NCBI RefSeq assembly: GCF_001591645.1
Contig: NZ_BCVH01000031.1
Coordinates: 1 to 36,496 of the forward strand
Source: Robertmurraya korlensis NBRC 107688
Lineage (GTDB): Bacteria; Bacillota; Bacilli; Bacillales; Cytobacillaceae
Length of the DNA: 36,496 nt
Direction: 5' to 3'
Shown: in pieces, positions 26,045 through 36,496 of the stretch
Numbering within the stretch: position 1 is the first letter of the stretch
Layout of the letters: the number at the start of each line of letters is the position of its first letter
Notes under the pieces: model-generated
Told to the model about the DNA's origin: nothing
The model's input: only the letters and a program-made list of their open reading frames with translations
The model's database searches: none
Made by a program: the position numbers and the translations under genes

Positions 26045-27391
26045 TTGGAAAATATCTCGGATCTTTGGAATAACGCGTTAGCCAATATAGAGAAAAAAAT
26101 CAGTAAACCCAGCTTTGAAACGTGGCTAAAATCTACTAAAGCCCATTCTTTGCAAGGAGATACTTTAACCGTAACGGCTCCAAATGAATTTGCTCGCGAC
26201 TGGCTAGAAGAACGTTATTCGCAGTTAATTGCTGGAATTCTCTATGATATTACAGGGGAAGAACTCGGAGTGAAATTTATCATCCCACAAAATCAAAATG
26301 AAGTGGAAGATGATATTCCGATCCCACAAAAACGCAATATAAAAGATGACGATCATCAAGAGCTACCGTTAAATATGCTCAATCCGAAATATACATTTGA
26401 TACATTTGTTATTGGTTCCGGAAACCGGTTTGCACACGCTGCTTCACTAGCAGTGGCTGAAGCTCCAGCCAAAGCTTATAATCCCCTATTCATTTACGGG
26501 GGTGTAGGACTAGGGAAAACCCACCTTATGCATGCGATCGGGCACTATGTGCAGGATCATAACCCATCGGCAAAGGTTGTTTATTTGTCTTCTGAAAAAT
26601 TTACGAATGAGTTTATCAACTCGATTCGAGACAATAAAGCAGTTGATTTTAGAAATAAATATCGCAATGTAGACGTTCTTCTTATTGATGATATTCAGTT
26701 TCTTGCTGGAAAAGAACAAACCCAAGAGGAATTTTTCCATACTTTTAACACACTTCATGAAGAAAGTAAGCAAATCGTTATATCCAGTGATCGTCCGCCA
26801 AAGGAAATTCCGACACTTGAGGATCGACTCCGTTCACGCTTTGAATGGGGCTTAATTACAGATATCACTCCACCAGATTTAGAAACGAGGATCGCCATCC
26901 TACGTAAAAAGGCCAAGGCTGAGGGATTAGATATCCCTAATGAAGTCATGCTATATATAGCAAATCAGATTGATTCTAATATTAGAGAGCTAGAAGGTGC
27001 ATTAATTCGAGTGGTTGCCTACTCTTCTCTAATTAATAAAGATATTAATGCAGATTTAGCTGCAGAAGCATTAAAAGATATTATTCCTAGTTCAAAACCT
27101 CGTGTGATTACCATTCACGAGATCCAACGAGTCGTAGGAGAGCATTTTAACGTGAAGCTTGAGGATTTCAAAGCAAAGAAGCGTACAAAGTCTGTCGCCT
27201 TCCCTAGGCAAATTGCTATGTATTTATCTAGAGAGTTAACAGACTTCTCCCTTCCGAAAATCGGTGAAGAGTTCGGAGGTCGAGACCATACGACAGTTAT
27301 TCATGCTCATGAAAAAATTTCAAAGCTCATTCAGAGTGATGCTCAGTTCCAAAAACAATTGAATGAAATTAATGAGCTTTTGAAAATTTAA
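26045..27391 (+). CDS. dnaA: Chromosomal replication initiator protein DnaA
   Basis: AAA+ initiator that binds DnaA boxes, oligomerises on the DnaA-trios and melts the origin. The 448 aa protein has domain I (about 1-75), linker II (to about 110), AAA+ domain III with Walker A GGVGLGKT (152-159), Walker [10 protein letters not shown] and the sensor regions, and domain IV with the box-binding signature [15 protein letters not shown]. It starts with TTG after AAAGGAGGG. DnaA boxes upstream suggest autorepression, as in B. subtilis. It is the first gene of the right arm and is separated from dnaN by the second origin element. Confidence 0.98.
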   Translation: MENISDLWNNALANIEKKISKPSFETWLKSTKAHSLQGDTLTVTAPNEFARDWLEERYSQLIAGILYDITGEELGVKFIIPQNQNEVEDDIPIPQKRNIKDDDHQELPLNMLNPKYTFDTFVIGSGNRFAHAASLAVAEAPAKAYNPLFIYGGVGLGKTHLMHAIGHYVQDHNPSAKVVYLSSEKFTNEFINSIRDNKAVDFRNKYRNVDVLLIDDIQFLAGKEQTQEEFFHTFNTLHEESKQIVISSDRPPKEIPTLEDRLRSRFEWGLITDITPPDLETRIAILRKKAKAEGLDIPNEVMLYIANQIDSNIRELEGALIRVVAYSSLINKDINADLAAEALKDIIPSSKPRVITIHEIQRVVGEHFNVKLEDFKAKKRTKSVAFPRQIAMYLSRELTDFSLPKIGEEFGGRDHTTVIHAHEKISKLIQSDAQFQKQLNEINELLKI

Positions 27392-27394
27392 TAC

Positions 27395-27553
27395 TGTGTA
27401 TAACTTTCCCTTGTTTACTAACAGTCTGTCCACATGTGGATAGGCTGTATTTCCTTTCGTTTCAAGTAGTTATCCACATACTCACAGGCCCTACTATTAC
27501 TTCTACTATTTTTTTAAAAGAAAAATATATAAATAAACCTGATATTTAATTCA
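27395..27553 (+). other. oriC: oriC, downstream cluster with basal unwinding system (incC-like)
   Basis: DnaA boxes TGTGTATAA 27395-27403, CTGTCCACA 27426-27434, TGTGGATAG 27435-27443 and TTATCCACA 27470-27478. After a short GC-rich patch (AGGCC), DnaA-trios follow at 27491-27508 as CTA CTA TTA CTT CTA CTA on this strand, then a T run and an AT-rich unwinding element to 27553. The order box, GC patch, trios and AT-rich element is the bacterial basal unwinding system described in B. subtilis. Confidence 0.95.
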
Positions 27554-27570
27554 TACGGGGGGACTTTTTT

Positions 27571-28707
27571 ATGCGTTTTATTATCCAAAGGGATCGCTTA
27601 GTTCAAAGCGTTCAGGATGTAATGAAAGCAGTAACTAGCAGAACAACTATTCCAATCTTAACGGGAATTAAGATTGTTGTAACTGAAGATGGTGTTACCT
27701 TAACAGGTAGTGACTCAGATATTTCGATAGAATCATTTATCCCTAAAGAAGAATCTGGTAACGAACTAGTAGAAATCAAGCAAACAGGTTCCATTGTTCT
27801 TCAAGCAAAGTTCTTCAGTGAAATCGTAAAGAAATTACCTACAGATACGGTTGAAATTGATGTTCAGAATCATTTCCAAACAGTCATTCGTTCGGGTAAG
27901 TCTGAGTTTAATTTAAATGGGCTTGATGCTGAAGAGTATCCTCACTTACCACAAATTGAAGAGCAAAATGCATTTAAGATCCGTACAGACTTACTAAAGG
28001 TTATTATCCGTCAAACGGTATTTGCAGTGTCCACCTCAGAAACACGCCCCGTGTTGACAGGTGTCAACTGGAAGGTTGAAAACGGAGAGTTAATCTGTAT
28101 TGCAACAGATAGCCATCGATTAGCTTTAAGAAAAGCAAGGGTCGATATAGAGAACGAATTACTTTATAACGTGGTTATTCCAGGGAAAAGCTTAAATGAA
28201 TTAAGCAAAATTCTAGATGATACAAATGACCTGGTTGATATTGTTATAACTGAAAACCAAGTATTGTTTAAAGCAAAGCATCTGTTGTTCTTCTCAAGAT
28301 TGCTGGAAGGAAATTACCCAGATACCACTCGTCTCATTCCTTCAGAAAGCAAAACGGAAGTAACTGTTAATACAAAAGAATTTTTACAGTCTATTGATCG
28401 TGCTTCCTTGTTAGCAAGAGAAGGAAGAAATAACGTAGTTAAATTCTCAACGATTGAAGAAAAAGTGATTGAGGTGTCCTCAAATACACCAGAGATCGGA
28501 AAAGTAGTTGAAGAACTACAAGCACAATCTATTACTGGTGAAGAGTTAAAAATATCTTTTAGTGCAAAATATGTAATGGATGCATTAAAAGCACTAGAAG
28601 GACAAGAAATTAAAATTAGCTTTACGGGTGCGATGAGACCATTTATTATTCAACCTTTGAATGATGATTCCATTCTTCAATTGATTCTTCCTGTAAGAAC
28701 GTATTAG
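27571..28707 (+). CDS. dnaN: DNA polymerase III beta subunit (sliding clamp)
   Basis: Ring-shaped dimeric processivity clamp. The 378 aa protein has the three-domain clamp architecture, starting MRFIIQRDRLVQSVQDVMKAV and with domain motifs TGSDSDISIES, TGVNWK, ATDSHRLALRK and the C-terminal PFIIQP and LILPVRTY. The length matches B. subtilis DnaN. The ATG follows a purine-rich SD (ACGGGGGGAC) at six bases. A terminator at 28713-28738 separates it from rlbA-recF. Confidence 0.98.
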   Translation: MRFIIQRDRLVQSVQDVMKAVTSRTTIPILTGIKIVVTEDGVTLTGSDSDISIESFIPKEESGNELVEIKQTGSIVLQAKFFSEIVKKLPTDTVEIDVQNHFQTVIRSGKSEFNLNGLDAEEYPHLPQIEEQNAFKIRTDLLKVIIRQTVFAVSTSETRPVLTGVNWKVENGELICIATDSHRLALRKARVDIENELLYNVVIPGKSLNELSKILDDTNDLVDIVITENQVLFKAKHLLFFSRLLEGNYPDTTRLIPSESKTEVTVNTKEFLQSIDRASLLAREGRNNVVKFSTIEEKVIEVSSNTPEIGKVVEELQAQSITGEELKISFSAKYVMDALKALEGQEIKISFTGAMRPFIIQPLNDDSILQLILPVRTY

Positions 28708-28712
28708 TCATA

Positions 28713-28738
28713 AGCTGCCAGATCTCTGGTGGCTTTTC
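28713..28738 (+). terminator. Terminator of dnaA-dnaN
   Basis: A 9-10 bp stem (28713-28734, two G-U pairs) with a very small loop is followed by TTTTC, five bases past the dnaN stop. Confidence 0.7.
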
Positions 28739-28748
28739 GTTTAACCCT

Positions 28749-28777
28749 TTGTATACAAACGAAATATTTAGTAAAAT
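28749..28777 (+). promoter_or_regulatory. Predicted sigma-A promoter of rlbA-recF
   Basis: TTGTAT (28749-28754), 17 bases and TAAAAT (28772-28777), between the dnaN terminator and rlbA. Confidence 0.6.
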
Positions 28778-28836
28778 AAAGAGTACACACTAAAAAATGC
28801 TCGTCATGAAAAATAACGAGAAGTGAGTGAGACTAC

Positions 28837-29049
28837 ATGAGAGAAGAAGTTCAAATTGACACAGAGTACATTACGTTAGGTCAGTTTCTAAAGCTAGCAG
28901 GTGTAATAGATACCGGAGGAATGGCAAAATGGTTCCTTAGCGAATATGAGATATTTGTCAATAATGAGCAAGATCAAAGGAGAGGTCGAAAGCTTAGAGC
29001 TGGAGATGTTATTGAAATTCCTACAATCGGTTCATTCATTGTCATGTAA
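28837..29049 (+). CDS. rlbA: S4-domain RNA-binding protein YaaA/RlbA
   Basis: Small protein of 70 aa with an S4-like RNA-binding fold (ITLGQFLKLAGVIDTGGMAK, VNNEQDQRRGRKLRAGDVIEI), matching YaaA of the dnaN-yaaA-recF gene order. It is linked to ribosome assembly in B. subtilis; its precise role is not established. The ATG follows a modest SD (GAAGTGAGTGAG). It lies 62 bases upstream of recF and is probably co-transcribed with it. Confidence 0.92.
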   Translation: MREEVQIDTEYITLGQFLKLAGVIDTGGMAKWFLSEYEIFVNNEQDQRRGRKLRAGDVIEIPTIGSFIVM

Positions 29050-29117
29050 AAGGAAGCAGGCTTCGACAAATGTGTTGAAGTCTCGCTTACTGTATAGGGA
29101 TAAAGGATGTTTTGAAT

Positions 29118-30236
29118 ATGTATATTGAGCATTTAGGGTTAAAAAATTATCGGAATTATGAAGGGTTGACGATTAATTTTGAAAATAAGGTTAATGTCAT
29201 CTTAGGTGAAAATGCTCAAGGGAAAACAAATGTCATGGAATCCATCTACGTGTTGGCCATGGCTAAATCTCATCGAACCTCTAATGATAAAGAACTTATT
29301 CGCTGGGATGAAGAATATGCTACAATAGAGGGACGGGTAAAAAAAAGTCATGGTCCTCTCCCAATGCAACTTATTATTTCCAAAAAAGGAAAAAAGGCGA
29401 AGTGCAATCATCTTGAGCAACAAAAACTCAGTCAATATGTTGGAAATATGAATGTAGTTATGTTTGCCCCTGAAGATCTTACTCTCGTAAAGGGAAGTCC
29501 ACAGATTAGAAGACGATTTATAGATATGGAGATCGGACAAGTATCCCCTATTTATCTTCATGATATGGGGCAATATCAAAAGATTCTCCAACAAAGAAAC
29601 CATTATCTAAAAATGTTACAGATTAAAAAGCAAACAGACAAAACGATGCTTGATATTTTAACGGAGCAATTTATCGAAAAGGCTGTTCGTATTGTAGCAA
29701 AACGATATGAATTTCTCCATTTACTTCAAAAGTGGGCCATTCCTATCCACAGTGGCATATCGAGAGGACTAGAAACGTTAAAGATTGAGTATAAACCTTC
29801 TGTGGATGTATCAGAAGAACAAGATTTGTCGAAAATGGTAGAAGTATTTACTCATAAATTTGATAAAATAAAAAATAGAGAGATTGAACGTGGCACAACA
29901 CTGTTTGGGCCTCATCGCGATGATATGCTCTTTTTTGTAAATGGGCGTGATGTACAAACTTTTGGCTCTCAAGGTCAGCAACGGACGACTGCGTTATCCG
30001 TTAAGCTAGCAGAAATTGAACTCATTCATTCGGAAATTGGAGAATATCCTATTTTGCTTCTAGATGATGTTCTTTCAGAGCTAGATGATTATCGCCAATC
30101 TCACTTGTTAAACACCATTCAGGGGAAGGTTCAAACATTTGTGACAACTACAAATGTAGATGGGATTGACCATCAAACGCTTAGAGAAGCATCAACCTTT
30201 ACCGTTGATAGTGGGACGATTAAACAAATCTTATGA
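29118..30236 (+). CDS. recF: DNA replication and repair protein RecF
   Basis: SMC-like ATPase of the RecFOR pathway that helps load RecA at gaps. The 372 aa protein has Walker [10 protein letters not shown] (about 32-40), the ABC signature [17 protein letters not shown] and Walker [13 protein letters not shown]. The start [14 protein letters not shown] corresponds to the B. subtilis start. A TTG two codons upstream is too close to the AAAGGA SD. It lies between rlbA and remB in the conserved order. Confidence 0.96.
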   Translation: MYIEHLGLKNYRNYEGLTINFENKVNVILGENAQGKTNVMESIYVLAMAKSHRTSNDKELIRWDEEYATIEGRVKKSHGPLPMQLIISKKGKKAKCNHLEQQKLSQYVGNMNVVMFAPEDLTLVKGSPQIRRRFIDMEIGQVSPIYLHDMGQYQKILQQRNHYLKMLQIKKQTDKTMLDILTEQFIEKAVRIVAKRYEFLHLLQKWAIPIHSGISRGLETLKIEYKPSVDVSEEQDLSKMVEVFTHKFDKIKNREIERGTTLFGPHRDDMLFFVNGRDVQTFGSQGQQRTTALSVKLAEIELIHSEIGEYPILLLDDVLSELDDYRQSHLLNTIQGKVQTFVTTTNVDGIDHQTLREASTFTVDSGTIKQIL

Positions 30237-30245
30237 GGTGGTCTT

Positions 30246-30491
30246 ATGTATGTTCATATTGGAGAAGAGACATTGGTTCGGGCTTTGGATATTGTTGCCA
30301 TCATAAGTAGAGAGAGTATCGTCTCATCATCACAGATGAATGAGTTTTTAACACATGATCGTTTAGTGAGTGTTGATCTTTCAAAAGGTGGATATAAATC
30401 AATCGTGATTACGAAAGAGAAAGTCTATTATTCACCGTTATCATCTGGAACTTTAAAAAAACGCTCTTATAAACTAGCAGCTCAAGTTTAG
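30246..30491 (+). CDS. remB: Extracellular matrix regulator RemB (DUF370)
   Basis: Small DUF370 protein of 81 aa (YaaB/RemB). B. subtilis RemB and its paralogue RemA control biofilm matrix and osmoprotection genes; RemA forms DNA-binding rings. Typical segments are MYVHIGEETLVRALDIVAII, SVDLSKGGYKSIVIT and VYYSPLSSGTLKKR. It starts 10 bases after recF with SD GAGGTGG at the recF stop, so it is co-transcribed. A small hairpin without T run (30498-30515) follows. Confidence 0.92.
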   Translation: MYVHIGEETLVRALDIVAIISRESIVSSSQMNEFLTHDRLVSVDLSKGGYKSIVITKEKVYYSPLSSGTLKKRSYKLAAQV

Positions 30492-30518
30492 AATAATCTT
30501 AGCGCCTTTGCTAAGTGA

Positions 30519-32519
<2,001 letters not shown>

Positions 32520-32602
32520 AAAAAGGGTAGAGGGTAACCACTATCCTCCTTTTTCTTTCATAGAAGCTTTAAGAAATGATCGATCATTAGCTTTAAAGGA
32601 GG
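32520..32602 (+). promoter_or_regulatory. Structured gyrB-gyrA spacer with SD-complementary segment
   Basis: AAAAAGG..CCTTTTT (about 32519-32555) forms a bulged terminator-like hairpin. Its 3' arm CCTCCTTT (32545-32552) is exactly complementary to the gyrA SD AAAGGAGG (32595-32602). A 14-base palindrome AATGATCGATCATT (32575-32588) is flanked by two AGCTTTAA copies (32565 and 32589). Confidence 0.5.
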
Positions 32603-32610
32603 TACACACG

Positions 32611-35115
32611 TTGGCTGAAACACCGAATTCACAAATTAAAGAAATAAATATTAGCCAAGAAATGAAGACTTCATTTTTAGATTATGCGATGAGCGTTATC
32701 GTCTCTCGTGCTTTGCCGGATGTTAGAGATGGGTTAAAGCCCGTACATCGCCGTATTTTATATGCGATGCATGACCTTGGTATGCATTCTGACAAGCCAT
32801 ACAAAAAGTCTGCTCGTATCGTTGGAGATGTAATTGGTAAATACCATCCACATGGAGACTCAGCGGTGTATGAAACGATGGTACGTATGGCACAGGATTT
32901 CAACTATCGTTATATGCTTGTTGACGGCCATGGAAACTTTGGATCTGTTGATGGGGACTCAGCTGCAGCCATGCGTTATACAGAATCAAGAATGTCAAAA
33001 ATATCGATGGAACTGTTACGAGACATTAATAAAGACACAATTGATTACCAAGACAACTATGACGGAGAAGAAAGGGAGCCAGTTGTTCTTCCAGCTCGAT
33101 TCCCAAATCTTCTTGTCAATGGAACAACAGGTATTGCGGTAGGAATGGCAACAAATATTCCTCCCCATCAGCTTGGTGAAGTGATTGATGGTGTGTTAGC
33201 AGTTAGTAAAGATCCAGAGATTACCACTCAGGAACTCATGGAGATTATTCCTGGTCCTGATTTTCCAACTGGAGGATTAATTTTAGGACGAAGTGGGATT
33301 CGAAAGGCTTACGAAACAGGCAGAGGTTCGATTACAATACGAGCAAAGGTTGTTATTGAACAAAAAGCAAATGGCAAGGAAGTTATTATTGTTAATGAAA
33401 TTCCATACCAAGTAAACAAAGCGAAGCTTATCGAGAAAATTGCGGAGCTAGCCCGTGAGAAGAAAATCGATGGGATTACAGATCTTCGTGATGAATCAGA
33501 CCGTAATGGTATGAGAATTGTTATTGAGGTTCGTAAAGATGCCAATGCCAATGTATTGTTGAATAACTTATATAAGCAAACGGCTCTACAAACAAGCTTT
33601 GGAATTAACACATTAGCTTTAGTTGGTGGACAACCTAAGGTTTTGAACTTAAAGCAGTGTTTAGTCCATTATTTAGATCACCAAAAAGTTGTTATTCGTA
33701 GAAGAACAGAATTTGAATTGCGAAAAGCAGAAGCAAGAGCTCATATTTTAGACGGCTTACGAATCGCATTAGACCATTTAGATGCAGTTATTAGTTTAAT
33801 CCGTGCCTCGCAGACAACAGATATTGCTCGTGAAGGATTAATGACTACCTTCCAGCTTTCAGAAAAGCAAGCACAGGCTATTTTAGATATGCGTTTACAG
33901 CGTTTAACTGGCTTAGAACGCGAAAAGATTGAAGAAGAATATCAAAACCTCGTGAAGCTAATTGCAGAGCTTAAGGAAATTTTAGCTAATGAAGAAAAGG
34001 TTCTTGAAATCATTAGAGAAGAGCTATCTGAAATTAAAGAACGCTTTAATGATAACCGTCGTACAGAGATTGTGACGGGTGGAATTGAAAACATTGAAGA
34101 TGAGGACTTAATCCCGGTAGAGAATATCGTTATTTCGTTAACTCATAACGGATATATCAAACGTCTACCAGTTTCAACCTATCGTGCACAAAAACGTGGT
34201 GGTAGAGGGATACAAGGTATGGGGACGAATGAAGATGATTTTGTTGAACATCTTGTGACGACGTCTACTCACGATACGATTCTTTTCTTTACAAACAAAG
34301 GGAAAGTGTATCGATCAAAAGGTTATGAAATTCCTGAATTCTCAAGAACAGCAAAAGGAATTCCAATTATAAATCTACTTGAAGTGGATAAAGGAGAATG
34401 GGTAAATGCCATTATTCCTGTTTCTGAGTTTGTGGATGATTGGTTCCTATTCTTTACGACAAAAGAGGGGATTTCTAAGCGTTCTCCACTAACTTCTTTT
34501 GCGAATATCCGAAACAATGGTTTAATTGCCTTGAATCTACGTGAGGAAGATGAGTTAATCTCTGTACGTTTAACGGATGGAAGTAAAGAAATAATTATTG
34601 GAACAAAGAACGGGCTGCTTATTCGTTTCCCGGAAACAGATGTTCGTTCAATGGGGCGTACAGCAACTGGTGTAAAAGGAATTAATATTGACCGATCAGA
34701 TGAAGTGGTTGGAATGGAAGTTCTTGAAGAGAATACAGAGATTTTAATTGTTACCAAGAACGGATATGGAAAACGCACACCTGCAGAAGAATATAGAATC
34801 CAGGGGCGCGGTGGTAAAGGGATAAAAACATGTAACATTACAGATAAAAACGGAAGCTTAGTAGCTATGAAGGCTGTAACAGGCGAAGAAGATGTCATGT
34901 TAATCACTACAGGTGGAGTCCTAATCCGTATGGCTGTCGGTGATATCTCAACAATGGGAAGAAATACTCAAGGTGTGAGATTGATCAGATTGAATGAATC
35001 AGAGGAAGAATTCGTAGCAACTGTTGCAATGGTTGAGAAGGAAGAAGAAAAAGAAGATGTGATTCTTGGTGAAGATGAAGAATTAATCGACGTCGATCCA
35101 GTTGATGAAGAATAA
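32611..35115 (+). CDS. gyrA: DNA gyrase subunit A
   Basis: DNA-cleaving subunit of gyrase. The 834 aa protein has the N-terminal winged-helix/tower region with catalytic Tyr 123 (AAAMRYTES). The quinolone-resistance-determining region [12 protein letters not shown] has wild-type Ser 84 and Glu 88. The C-terminal beta-pinwheel carries the GyrA box-like [10 protein letters not shown] and an acidic tail. It starts with TTG after AAAGGAGG. Transcription may come from gyrB and from a promoter in the spacer that I could not place. Confidence 0.98.
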   Translation: MAETPNSQIKEINISQEMKTSFLDYAMSVIVSRALPDVRDGLKPVHRRILYAMHDLGMHSDKPYKKSARIVGDVIGKYHPHGDSAVYETMVRMAQDFNYRYMLVDGHGNFGSVDGDSAAAMRYTESRMSKISMELLRDINKDTIDYQDNYDGEEREPVVLPARFPNLLVNGTTGIAVGMATNIPPHQLGEVIDGVLAVSKDPEITTQELMEIIPGPDFPTGGLILGRSGIRKAYETGRGSITIRAKVVIEQKANGKEVIIVNEIPYQVNKAKLIEKIAELAREKKIDGITDLRDESDRNGMRIVIEVRKDANANVLLNNLYKQTALQTSFGINTLALVGGQPKVLNLKQCLVHYLDHQKVVIRRRTEFELRKAEARAHILDGLRIALDHLDAVISLIRASQTTDIAREGLMTTFQLSEKQAQAILDMRLQRLTGLEREKIEEEYQNLVKLIAELKEILANEEKVLEIIREELSEIKERFNDNRRTEIVTGGIENIEDEDLIPVENIVISLTHNGYIKRLPVSTYRAQKRGGRGIQGMGTNEDDFVEHLVTTSTHDTILFFTNKGKVYRSKGYEIPEFSRTAKGIPIINLLEVDKGEWVNAIIPVSEFVDDWFLFFTTKEGISKRSPLTSFANIRNNGLIALNLREEDELISVRLTDGSKEIIIGTKNGLLIRFPETDVRSMGRTATGVKGINIDRSDEVVGMEVLEENTEILIVTKNGYGKRTPAEEYRIQGRGGKGIKTCNITDKNGSLVAMKAVTGEEDVMLITTGGVLIRMAVGDISTMGRNTQGVRLIRLNESEEEFVATVAMVEKEEEKEDVILGEDEELIDVDPVDEE

Positions 35116-35118
35116 ATT

Positions 35119-35153
35119 ACAAGAGAGGGACATTATTATGTTCCTCTTTTTTT
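35119..35153 (+). terminator. Terminator of gyrBA
   Basis: AAGAGAGGGACAT pairs with ATGTTCCTCTT (one bulge), followed by seven or more T, right after the gyrA stop. Confidence 0.85.
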
Positions 35154-35203
35154 ATTAATTGGGTAAAATAGACTAAGAATATGTTTACTAGAGGGTGTAA
35201 TTA

Positions 35204-36301
35204 GTGCGAGTTCTTATAAAAGAAGTTCAAGAAGGATGCATTCTTTCTGAGGATATCAAAGGACCCTCAGGCCGAGCGATTGTCCAAAAGAAAACAGTGT
35301 TAACCTCCGAATTGCTTGAAGTAGTAAAAGCCTTCTTAATACCTGAATTAGAGGTCGAAAAGACCCTCTCAAGCGGACATCCTTTTATTCCAAATGAGAT
35401 TATTTTGGATGATGAGGAGGTAAAAAGTGAGGACAATGAAGAGCAAAGGGAACCCACATTTACTGAACTCTTTCTTCAAGCATCAAGAAGCTTTAAAAAG
35501 GAGTTCCGTAGTTGGCAGGCAGGTTTGCCTGTGGATGTTACAAAGGTAAGAAGTATTATATTCCCTTTAATTGAAAAAATAGATCAAAATCAAGGCGATT
35601 TGTTTCAGCTTCATCATTTTTCGACGGAGGAGGATTACTTATATCAGCACGCAGTAGCGGTTGGTCTGATAAGCAGTTTTATCTCTAAAAAGCTAGGACT
35701 TAATAAAGGGGAGATTGTCCAGGTTGCTTTAGCTGGAACTTTAAGTGATTGTGGGATGGCGAAGCTTTCTGAAGGGATATTAAACAAAAGAACACCCCTT
35801 ACACAAGAGGAATATCAAGAGGTGAAAAACCATCCAACCTATAGTTACAGACTTATTCAAAGTACACCGTTCATTAGAGAGCCAGGCAAGATCGCCATAT
35901 TCCAGCATCATGAGCGTTTGGATGGAAGTGGGTATCCGTTGGGAGAAAAAGGGCAGAAAATTCATCAGTATGCAAAGATTATTGGAGTAGCTGACACTTT
36001 CCACGCGATGACTTCCCAACGACTGTATAGGAAAAAACAATCTCCCTTTAAAGTGTTGGAGATGATGTTACAGGATTTATTTGGACAGTTTGATATTGCT
36101 TCTATTCGTGCGCTTCAATCTGGAATTATGAATATATCAATTGGAAGTTTTGTTAAACTTTCAAATGGACAAGAAGCTGAAATACTTTTTATTGATGAGA
36201 ATGCCCCAACAAGACCGCTTGTGAAAGTAGTAGACACCGGGGAAATTATCCATTTGCAGAGAAACAGGATGATCTTTATTGAAGAAGTAAAGGTTCCATA
36301 G
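35204..36301 (+). CDS. HD-GYP-domain protein with degenerate HD motif
   Basis: The 365 aa protein has an N-terminal region of about 60 residues typical of HD-GYP proteins (LSEDIKGPSGRAIVQKKTVLT), an acidic linker (about 68-85) and a C-terminal HD-GYP domain (about 140-320) containing HHERLDGSGYP and the GVADTFHAM segment. HD-GYP domains usually hydrolyse c-di-GMP at a metal centre. The central HDxGK motif reads SDCGM here, losing one His metal ligand and the Lys, so activity may be lost or altered. No signal peptide or membrane helix is seen, so it is cytosolic. It starts with GTG after GAGGGTG. It lies between gyrA and the rRNA promoter region, where B. subtilis has no such gene. Confidence 0.88.
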   Translation: MRVLIKEVQEGCILSEDIKGPSGRAIVQKKTVLTSELLEVVKAFLIPELEVEKTLSSGHPFIPNEIILDDEEVKSEDNEEQREPTFTELFLQASRSFKKEFRSWQAGLPVDVTKVRSIIFPLIEKIDQNQGDLFQLHHFSTEEDYLYQHAVAVGLISSFISKKLGLNKGEIVQVALAGTLSDCGMAKLSEGILNKRTPLTQEEYQEVKNHPTYSYRLIQSTPFIREPGKIAIFQHHERLDGSGYPLGEKGQKIHQYAKIIGVADTFHAMTSQRLYRKKQSPFKVLEMMLQDLFGQFDIASIRALQSGIMNISIGSFVKLSNGQEAEILFIDENAPTRPLVKVVDTGEIIHLQRNRMIFIEEVKVP

Positions 36302-36331
36302 CCAAATAGTAACAATCTATTTGGTTTTTTT
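36302..36331 (+). terminator. Terminator of the HD-GYP gene
   Basis: The stem CCAAATAG/CTATTTGG (36302-36309 and 36317-36324) is followed by seven T, directly after the stop. Confidence 0.9.
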
Positions 36332-36349
36332 GTTTCCAAATATTAGTTA

Positions 36350-36378
36350 TTGAATAATAAGTAGTCGCTTGTTATACT
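36350..36378 (+). promoter_or_regulatory. rRNA-operon type promoter P1
   Basis: TTGAAT (36350-36355), 17 bases and TATACT (36373-36378). It is in tandem with a second promoter 88 bases downstream, after the last terminator of the protein genes. Confidence 0.7.
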
Positions 36379-36437
36379 AGTAAAAGTCAGCTCAACAAGT
36401 ATTTTAAATAGTTATTAAAATTTTTTTAAAAAAGTAG

Positions 36438-36466
36438 TTGAAATGACTTGATAAACATGATATATT
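36438..36466 (+). promoter_or_regulatory. rRNA-operon type promoter P2
   Basis: TTGAAA (36438-36443), 17 bases and TATATT (36461-36466). It is preceded by an A/T tract (36401-36436) like an UP element. A G at 36473 is at start-site distance, fitting the GTP-initiated rRNA promoters of Bacillus. The 16S gene itself is beyond the window. Confidence 0.75.
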
Positions 36467-36496
36467 ATTAAAGTCGCCTCGTTGCGACAGTGATTG

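Noticed and set aside
30498-30515. Terminator between remB and gyrB
   Set aside because: The hairpin CTTAGC/GCTAAG has no T run, so I do not call it a terminator.

Overview
The window is the replication-origin region of a low-GC, endospore-forming Bacillaceae chromosome. Gene content and order follow the Bacillus subtilis layout: purA-dnaB(dnaC)-rplI-gdpP-yybS, rpsR-ssb-rpsF, ychF, yyaE-like/yyzM/mscS/yyaC, spo0J-soj-noc, rsmG-mnmG-mnmE, jag-spoIIIJ-rnpA-rpmH, oriC, dnaA-dnaN-rlbA-recF-remB-gyrB-gyrA, then the promoter region of an rRNA operon. Presence of spo0J, soj, spoIIIJ and yyaC points to a spore former. The species cannot be named from the sequence alone.

Layout. The origin is bipartite. 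A DnaA-box cluster lies between rpmH and dnaA (about 25604-25893). A second lies between dnaA and dnaN (27395-27478), followed by textbook DnaA-trios and an AT-rich unwinding element. Left of the origin almost every gene is on the minus strand, and right of it every gene is on the plus strand, so transcription follows fork movement. The one head-on gene is yyaC. Two perfect parS sites (7369-7384 and 16123-16138) lie with the genes for their binding protein Spo0J/ParB, its ATPase Soj/ParA and the nucleoid-occlusion paralogue Noc. Many starts given here are trimmed to the codon downstream of a good Shine-Dalgarno (SD) sequence; several are TTG or GTG.

Functionally this is a replication, segregation and translation cluster: initiator, clamp, helicase, SSB, RecF and gyrase; ribosomal proteins L9, S18, S6 and L34; tRNA modification by MnmE/MnmG; 16S methylation by RsmG; the membrane insertase SpoIIIJ with the RNA-binding protein Jag; and second-messenger enzymes (GdpP for c-di-AMP and a degenerate HD-GYP protein). 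Accessory content is small: a PAP2 phosphatase/GT4 glycosyltransferase pair between rpsF and ychF, a molybdopterin oxidoreductase, a DUF554 membrane protein and the HD-GYP gene behind gyrA.

The least explained signal is a family of about 117-bp structured intergenic repeats. There are full copies at 10925-11041 and 22985-23100, a 5' half copy at 23104-23149 and a collapsed remnant at 9667-9691. Base pairing is conserved between copies while sequence changes, and the copies sit next to gene ends, terminators and promoters. Other points worth a look are DnaA boxes at the mnmE promoter, a gyrB-gyrA leader that can hide the gyrA SD, a rpmH/rnpA internal terminator and an SD-masking rpsF leader.
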